Shown: positions 62,466 to 64,000 of the stretch, one piece after another
Layout of the letters: every line of letters starts with the position of its first letter
How positions within the stretch are numbered: the first letter of the stretch is position 1
NCBI GenBank assembly: GCA_905160935.1
Contig: CAJHZI010000476.1
Span: 556,001 to 620,000, forward strand
Length of the DNA: 64,000 nt
Direction of reading: 5' to 3'
Origin: Enchytraeus crypticus
Lineage: Eukaryota > Annelida > Clitellata > Enchytraeida > Enchytraeidae
Program-made: the position numbers and the translations under genes
The notes under the pieces: model-generated
What the model was told of the DNA's origin: nothing
Seen by the model: only the letters and a program-made list of their open reading frames with translations
The model's database searches: none

Positions 62466-62565
62466 ATTTAATAGTACTAGCAAACAAGTACTCAACCACC
62501 CAACTATCAAACAAGTACGGTAACCACCCAACCATCAAACAAGTACTCTAACCACCCATCCACGC
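62466..62565. repeat. About 28-bp direct repeats
   Basis: Three units of CAAACAAGTACTCAACCACC plus CAACTAT. Confidence 0.85.
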
Positions 62566-62879
62566 ATCCTATCATTTTAAAACGGTTGTTAGACTTTCGT
62601 CTGATGGATTCATCTTAATATGACGCTCTGCTCGTTTGTATCCTCGCAGTGTTCTGTACTAATCTGTAGTATTAATCTTTTAAACTCTAAAGGCCGTCAA
62701 GTTATCAACTCATTAAAAGAAGTAAAGAGTTGCTATATGGTTCTAGTTCAAGAAGTAGATCATTATGACATTTCATCAGTTTGTATTGCTAACATGATTC
62801 CGTGTAGTTGTAATTAAACCGAGATTTTCAAGCACCAAATCTCCTGCCTATGGTTATATGCATTCGTCGTGTGGAACAG

Positions 62880-63272
62880 AAAGAAAGTGGGATCAAAGGA
62901 AAGAGGGATCAAAGAGAAGAGGGATCAAAGGAAAGAGGGATCAAAGGGAAGAGGGATCAAAGGGAAGAGGGATCAAAGGGAAGAGGGATCACAGGAGAGA
63001 GGGATCAAAGGGAAGAAGGATCAAAGGGAAGAGGGATCAAAGGGAAAAGGGATCAAAGGAAAGAGGGATCAAAGAGAAGAGGGATCAAAGGAAAGAGGGA
63101 TCAAAGGGAAGAGGGATCAAAGGAGAGAGGGATCAAAGGGAAGAGGGATCAAAGGGAAGAGGGATCAAAGGGAAGAGGGATCACAGGAGAGAGGGATCAA
63201 ATGGAAGAGGGATCAGGGAAGAGGGATCAAATGGAAGAGGGATCAGGGAAGAGGGATCAAAGGGAAGGAGTT
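62880..63272. repeat. 16-bp satellite of GATCAAAGG units, 24 units
   Basis: The unit is GGGATCAAAGGGAAGA. About 18 of 24 units keep GATCAAAG, matching the core of a TCF/LEF site. All three plus-strand frames stay open because the unit has no stop, so the Lys/Arg/Gly-rich frames of 138-188 codons are artefacts. Confidence 0.93.
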
Positions 63273-63389
63273 AAAAGACTCTTTCAATCCACTTACACCA
63301 GTAATCAAAACAACTGTCTTACTGATTCTAGTATTTACAGACTCAGCTCTTACCTTGTCATCAGCCTGAGCTCCTCTATACACACCAGG

Positions 63390-63399
63390 TGGGGAGAGA

Positions 63400-63432
<33 letters not shown>

Positions 63433-64000
63433 TAGAGAGAGTGAGAGAGAGAGGTAGAGATAGAGATAGAGAGAGTGATAGAGATAGAGTGAGAGAGAGA
63501 GAGACAGCTAGAAATAGAGAGAGAGAGAGAAAGAGAGGGAGAGAGAGAAAGAGGAAGAGAGAGAAGTAGAGATAGAGATAGAGGGAGTGATAGAGATAGA
63601 GTGAGAGAGAGAGAGAGACAGACAGAGAGAGAGAGTGATAGGGATAGGATGAGAGAGAGAGACGTGGAGAAAAAGAGATAGATATAGCGATAGCGATAGA
63701 GATAGTCTCCATGCCCCTCTAGTCTACATTGCCCACCCCTCTATTCCCTAGCATTTAACTCTGTAGTTCATTCAGATGAATGCTCTTTCATTATGAGTAT
63801 TCAGATGAATACTCATTCATTCAAATGAATGAGTGAGAGAGAGAGAGAGAGACAGGCAGAGAGAGAGTGATAGGGATAGGATGAGAGAGACGTGGAGAAA
63901 AAGAGATAAATATAGCGATAGAGATAGTCTCCATGCCCCTCTAGTCTACATTGCCCACCCCTCTATTCCCTAGCATTTAACTCTGTAGTTCATTCAGATG
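63390..64000. repeat. GA-rich low complexity with a partial 235-bp duplication
   Basis: Imperfect GA/GATA repeats. The block around 63640-63780 (GACGTGGAGAAAAAGAGATA, TAGTCTCCATGCCCCTCTAG) recurs at about 63880-64000 and is cut by the window end. Confidence 0.9.

Noticed and set aside
62850..63416. Lys/Arg/Gly-rich proteins in three overlapping frames
   Set aside because: All three frames are open because the 16-bp satellite has no stop codon; this is not coding evidence.

Overview
The window is animal (metazoan) nuclear DNA from an invertebrate that I cannot place further. It has intron-rich single-copy housekeeping genes, canonical GT/AG introns, AT-rich introns, tRNA-derived SINEs, non-LTR retrotransposon tails and a very high load of micro- and minisatellites. 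Everything here was read by eye. Protein families were recognised from remembered conserved motifs, and no search was run.

Layout: 1-5374 is repeat-rich flank with SINEs and a 21-bp satellite. 5375-9487 (-) is a two-exon SEC23IP/DDHD2-family gene. 9.5-13.1 kb holds SINEs, a LINE remnant and a 290-bp foldback. 13123-27457 (-) is YTHDC1, the nuclear m6A reader, for which I could place 16 coding exons that close in frame (750 codons with stop). 27.5-31.2 kb is intergenic with a LINE 3' end. 31185-45314 (+) is PI4KB, a type III phosphatidylinositol 4-kinase; its 12 coding exons also close in frame (1401 codons with stop). 45.3-52.2 kb contains a 125-bp minisatellite, SINEs, a Tc1/mariner-like element with long terminal inverted repeats and a LINE tail. 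52173-53951 (-) is FARSB, with the complete reading frame in one exon. 57173-58294 (-) is the last exon of a class A GPCR. The rest, to 64 kb, is satellites, including a natural array of TCF/LEF-like motifs, and a 5S-rRNA-like remnant.

The genes do not form one pathway. SEC23IP (ER exit sites) and PI4KB (Golgi PI4P) both act in early secretory trafficking, YTHDC1 is an RNA-binding nuclear protein and FARSB is a translation enzyme, so the grouping looks incidental.

The most striking signal is structural. At more than a dozen exon edges the splice site, with some flanking exon and intron, has been duplicated in tandem inside the intron, leaving rows of decoy donors or acceptors. The extreme case is PI4KB, where one acceptor plus 29 codons of exon is repeated about 24 times (113-bp unit) before the real exon. 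The same pattern is seen in SEC23IP, YTHDC1, the GPCR and the FARSB start region. Many of these units are bounded by AG|GT, the configuration expected from intron gain or expansion by tandem duplication.
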